Assembly: GCF_000934745.1 (NCBI RefSeq)
Contig: NZ_JYNO01000001.1
Coordinates: 310,001-374,000 of the forward strand
Source of the DNA: Desulfonatronum thioautotrophicum
GTDB taxonomy: Bacteria; Desulfobacterota; Desulfovibrionia; Desulfovibrionales; Desulfonatronaceae
DNA length: 64,000 nucleotides
Reading direction: 5' to 3'
In this document: positions 62,142 through 64,000 of the stretch, piece by piece
How the letters are laid out: every line of letters starts with the position of its first letter
Position numbering within the stretch: position 1 is the stretch's first letter
Made by a program: the position numbers and the translations under genes
Notes under the pieces: model-generated
The model's input: only the letters and a program-made list of their open reading frames with translations
Database searches by the model: none
Told to the model about the DNA's origin: nothing

Positions 62142-63524
62142 TCAGGCAGCTTCGGGTGTTGTCAGATCCAAACACTTGAGCATGCCCATGGCCCAGGGGC
62201 AATGTCCGCAGGGAACCGTCGACCCCAGGCAATCGGATTGGAACGGACCACTCAGAGCCCGGGTGTCGCTGCATGGCCCCGTGTTGCAACTGGCACAGGC
62301 CGGGTAGCTTCCGTTTCGCGCCTCGGCCCGAAACGCGGCGAATTGTTTGTCCGCCCATATTTCCGCAAGCGGTGCCCCGACCAACGTGCCGAACCGACGG
62401 GGCCAGACCTGTTTGGTTAGTCCGTCCTGGGCGCAGGAATAGCGATGCCAGAGAAAGTGACAGGGTGCCACGCGACCGGAAGGATCCACGAAAGCGGTGT
62501 CCTGTTCCATGAACGGGCAACGCCGTTCCAGCAGGGCATTGGTCGGAGGCAGTTCCAGGTCGATGCCCAGCTTGTCGGCCTGAGCGCGAGCGGCCTGGAG
62601 CACCTCCTCCAGACGGGCCCGAAGCGGACGCTGATTGTCCCAGGTCAGCAGCTTGCGGATATTCATGCTCACCCCCTTGGCCGCTGCTTCGGATTGCATA
62701 TCCCGAATCATCTCCACAACCCGGCGCTCCTGGCTGGTCTTGTCGTACTTCCACAAAACGCGGAAATATTCCCGGAGATCCACCCCCTGACGCAGTGCGC
62801 GATCCTGCCAGGCCTCAAAAAGCGCCGTGGCCTCGCTGGTGTTCGGGTTGAACAGGCACTGGTCCGCCGCACTTTTGGCAAAGGGCAGCATGTGGCTGAC
62901 CAGGACAAAATCCGCACCCTGCTCAGCGGCCCAGTTCACCACCCTTGGAAGTTGCTCGAAGCTGTCACGCAGCAGCACGCACTCCACACCCAGGCGGAAT
63001 GGGCGTGACCCGGTTTCCTTGGCCCGACGCAGATGCTCCATGGCCCGCGACGGCGTACCCGGATGCCCACTGACTGTCGGGAACCCCCGTGAACCTGATT
63101 CACGCCCATGATCGCCCGTGGATACCGAGTCCGCGGAAACACAGACCACGTCCAGGCCGGCCTCCATCAGAGCCGATGCCCGAGCCGCGGTCAGTGCCAG
63201 TCCGTTGGTCTGAAAACCGATCCGTCCATGATCCGGCATACTCTGCCGGGCAAAAGCGACCATTTCCTCCAGATCCGGATGGAGAAGCGGCTCCCCGATG
63301 CCGTTGAGCACCAGGGAATGGACATGGGCCAGGTCCGGACCCAATCTTCGGAAGACTTCCAGCGATACATCCTGTTCGCCAATCCGGTTTCCGGCGGACT
63401 GTTTGACGCACATTCCACAACGCATATTGCACCGGGTGGTGGTTTCCACATGAAGGACTTTGGGATGAGAGGCGGCAGAGTCCTGAAAAGAGGTTCTCCA
63501 GGACGGCGCTGGATCGTAAAGCAT
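62142..63524 (-). CDS. Radical SAM/SPASM-domain protein
   Basis: 460 residues from ATG 63524. The radical SAM site is VETTTRCNMRCGMCVKQSAG (CxxxCxxC). After GEPLLHPDLEEMVAFAR, the fold is standard. The C-terminal SPASM-like part has cysteines in CPFMEQD, APCHFLWH, YPACASCNTGPC and CGHCPW for extra [4Fe-4S] clusters. Family members modify peptides or assemble cofactors. No precursor peptide was found nearby. GGGG in the leader supports 63524 over the ATG at 63557. Confidence 0.88.
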   Translation of the reverse strand: MLYDPAPSWRTSFQDSAASHPKVLHVETTTRCNMRCGMCVKQSAGNRIGEQDVSLEVFRRLGPDLAHVHSLVLNGIGEPLLHPDLEEMVAFARQSMPDHGRIGFQTNGLALTAARASALMEAGLDVVCVSADSVSTGDHGRESGSRGFPTVSGHPGTPSRAMEHLRRAKETGSRPFRLGVECVLLRDSFEQLPRVVNWAAEQGADFVLVSHMLPFAKSAADQCLFNPNTSEATALFEAWQDRALRQGVDLREYFRVLWKYDKTSQERRVVEMIRDMQSEAAAKGVSMNIRKLLTWDNQRPLRARLEEVLQAARAQADKLGIDLELPPTNALLERRCPFMEQDTAFVDPSGRVAPCHFLWHRYSCAQDGLTKQVWPRRFGTLVGAPLAEIWADKQFAAFRAEARNGSYPACASCNTGPCSDTRALSGPFQSDCLGSTVPCGHCPWAMGMLKCLDLTTPEAA

Positions 63525-63556
63525 AGGTCGGTTCCCCTTGTTGATGGTTTCCACCA

Positions 63557-63597
63557 ACCCTACACCAACGCCGCGGATGATCCTTGACCTGGATCAA
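63557..63597 (-). promoter_or_regulatory. FNR/HcpR-like site 5 with -10 box before the radical SAM gene
   Basis: On the minus strand, TTGATCCAGGTCAA (63597-63584) has TAGGGT 35 nt later (63562-63557), the same offset as before hcp and the YeeE operon. The + strand reading is TTGACCTGGATCAA. Confidence 0.6.
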
Positions 63598-63813
63598 TTT
63601 CTGGCGGTCGTGATACGAATGAGCCGAGAGAGTTCCGAGTATTTCCGGGTGTTCCGTCGGCTGATCCGGTTGTATTTTAGCCGCAAGGGCGGCCTACCCG
63701 CATTTCTTATGGAAACGGAAATTGATCCCGCAACGGTTGATGTTTCCGTTGCAAGACGGATATAGGCAGGCCAAGCAGGTCGCAGCGGCTAATCACGCTG
63801 TTTTTTTCGTACA
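63598..63813. other. Region without a supportable gene
   Basis: A 49-codon + strand frame from about 63619 (MSRESSEYFRVFRRLIRLYF) is open but has no clear ribosome site. Nothing else is recognised. Confidence 0.3.
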
Positions 63814-63966
63814 ATGGTGCTTATCCGGCCGGACTTTCTGGGCGCCCGCCCCGTGCTCATCGACATCCTTTCCTTCCTGGAACACAAGGCTCCGGAACCA
63901 GATGCCCGTTCCGCGGCGGAAATCCTGGGGGCGAGGTTGAAGAATTTGCGGGCGCTGGGGCAGTAG
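63814..63966 (+). CDS. Possible small protein or gene relic (50 aa)
   Basis: 50 codons with coherent composition: MVLIRPDFLGARPVLIDILS then FLEHKAPEPDARSAAEILGA. No family. May be the end of a lost gene. Confidence 0.3.
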   Translation: MVLIRPDFLGARPVLIDILSFLEHKAPEPDARSAAEILGARLKNLRALGQ

Positions 63967-63972
63967 GTTTTC

Positions 63973-64000
63973 GCCGGATGCGGCTGTCGCCTTATCCGGC
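63973..64000. repeat. REP-like palindrome at the window end
   Basis: GCCGGATGCGGC and GCCTTATCCGGC pair with a small internal mismatch around TGTC. The form is very close to enterobacterial REP units. The window ends here. Confidence 0.5.

Noticed and set aside
62044-62754. A 236-codon minus-strand frame overlapping the radical SAM gene
   Set aside because: Lies out of frame within the radical SAM gene and has no motif of its own.

Overview
The window reads as a chromosomal segment of a strictly anaerobic, sulfate-reducing-type Desulfobacterota, most likely Desulfovibrionales or Desulfonatronum-like. This is an inference from a class I hybrid cluster protein, NrfHA, a single-cluster ferredoxin, menaquinone-type UbiA/UbiB genes, TusA/DsrE-type sulfur-relay proteins, a high GC content and in-frame UGA codons that look like selenocysteine. 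No rRNA, tRNA, CRISPR array, prophage or complete insertion sequence was seen.

Layout. 1-9 kb: the 3' part of serS, a Wzt-like polysaccharide-export ATPase, an HD hydrolase, a thioredoxin reductase fused to a glutaredoxin-like double domain, a PilB/GspE ATPase and a degenerate response regulator. 9-13 kb: cupin, GNAT, lipocalin and ParB-like genes. 13-17.7 kb: an EF-G paralogue, an FKBP(SlyD)-methyltransferase fusion and a UbiA prenyltransferase. 17.8-26.2 kb: one long + strand run of UbiB kinase, phasin-like protein, epimerase, SDR, ABC ATPase, FtsX permease and AttH/CrtC-like lipocalin. 26-33 kb: purD, ferredoxin, a TauE/SafE exporter, YaiI, a sugar dehydrogenase and a bifunctional 'selenodomain-associated' transferase.

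33.7-38.2 kb is the most interesting region. An ArsR-type regulator is followed by three tightly packed genes that are open only if four in-frame TGA codons are read through as selenocysteine: a helical protein (Sec63), a rhodanese-DsbD-thioredoxin fusion with a U-x4-U rhodanese loop (Sec118, Sec123), and a small thioredoxin-like protein (Sec16). Each UGA is followed within about 30 nt by a hairpin resembling a bacterial SECIS. The end of this operon has been duplicated, and the copy is decaying: it has a 142-bp deletion, and a +1 A that bypasses its UGA. A ParE/RelB-type toxin-antitoxin pair lies between the two copies.

38-50 kb is a mosaic of transporters (CorA, CaCA antiporter, MFS, ArsB/ACR3-like), ChrB, HD proteins, broken ATPases with duplicated flanks and a PadR regulator. 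50-63.6 kb is an anaerobic redox block: polyferredoxin, a YeeE/TusA/DsrE sulfur-relay operon, a truncated histidine kinase, hcp, a domesticated IS1595-like transposase, nrfHA and a radical SAM/SPASM gene. Five sites of the form TTGAY-N4-RTCAA precede genes in this block. At least three keep the same 35-nt offset to a TA-rich -10 box, which suggests one FNR/HcpR-type regulon linking nitrosative-stress and sulfur-relay genes.
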